DNA from: Cloacimonetes bacterium UBA5456
GTDB taxonomy: Bacteria > Cloacimonadota > Cloacimonadia > Cloacimonadales > Cloacimonadaceae
Direction: 5' to 3'
DNA: 5,494 nucleotides
Assembly (NCBI GenBank): GCA_002427325.1
Contig: DIQS01000070.1
Location: forward strand, 80,417 to 85,910
Within the stretch, counting starts at the first letter, position 1. Each line of letters begins with the position of its first letter. This document shows positions 5,456 through 5,494 of the stretch, piece after piece. Below the pieces are notes generated by a model that saw nothing but the letters and a program-made list of their open reading frames with translations, ran no database searches and was not told the origin of the DNA. A program made the position numbers and the translations under genes.

Positions 5456-5494
5456 AAGTTTCTGCCCTCTTCCTTACTGGGTTCTGGTCATGAT
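5456..5494. other. Right window edge, no feature recognised
   Basis: These 39 bases show no supported gene. On the minus strand all three frames meet a stop within or shortly after this stretch, so an upstream gene could end here, for example at a TAA at 5476-5474, but too little sequence is present to tell. Confidence 0.4.

Overview
The window carries four protein genes, all on the minus strand, in two transcription units. Base composition looks moderate (GC in the 40s by eye) and the intergenic stretches are AT-rich. Nothing seen identifies the organism firmly. A lipoprotein-type binding protein, a single-spanning periplasmic L,D-transpeptidase and a regulator of the bacterial enhancer-binding class suggest a diderm bacterium. 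The overall style would fit an anaerobic candidate phylum such as Cloacimonadota, but that is a low-confidence impression.

In transcription order (right to left): (1) an inner-membrane-anchored L,D-transpeptidase of the YkuD family (4597-5349), with its own promoter candidate, a strong ribosome binding site and a clear intrinsic terminator (4541-4569). (2) A tightly packed three-gene unit follows: a BtuF/FhuD-type substrate-binding lipoprotein (3558-4442), a FecCD/BtuC-type permease (2644-3561, overlapping the previous gene by 4 bases as GTGA), and a 750-residue TPR-AAA+-Fis-HTH regulator (379-2631), whose Shine-Dalgarno sequence overlaps the permease stop codon. The left 378 bases hold no recognisable gene, only short repeats and palindromes.

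The binding protein and permease form the extracytoplasmic and membrane parts of a class II ABC importer for a corrinoid, heme or ferric siderophore. The binding protein looks most like BtuF. The ATPase that usually follows is absent; its slot is taken by the regulator, so the importer must borrow an ATPase encoded elsewhere, and the regulator is probably produced together with it.

The most notable object is the regulator. It has the layout of a sigma-54 activator and an intact-looking DNA-binding end. However, its AAA+ domain has lost the GAFTGA sigma-54 contact loop, both arginine-finger positions and the sensor II arginine, while Walker A, Walker B and the glutamate-switch asparagine remain. 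This predicts a sigma-54-independent, ATP-binding but hydrolysis-impaired regulator read out through a long TPR domain.
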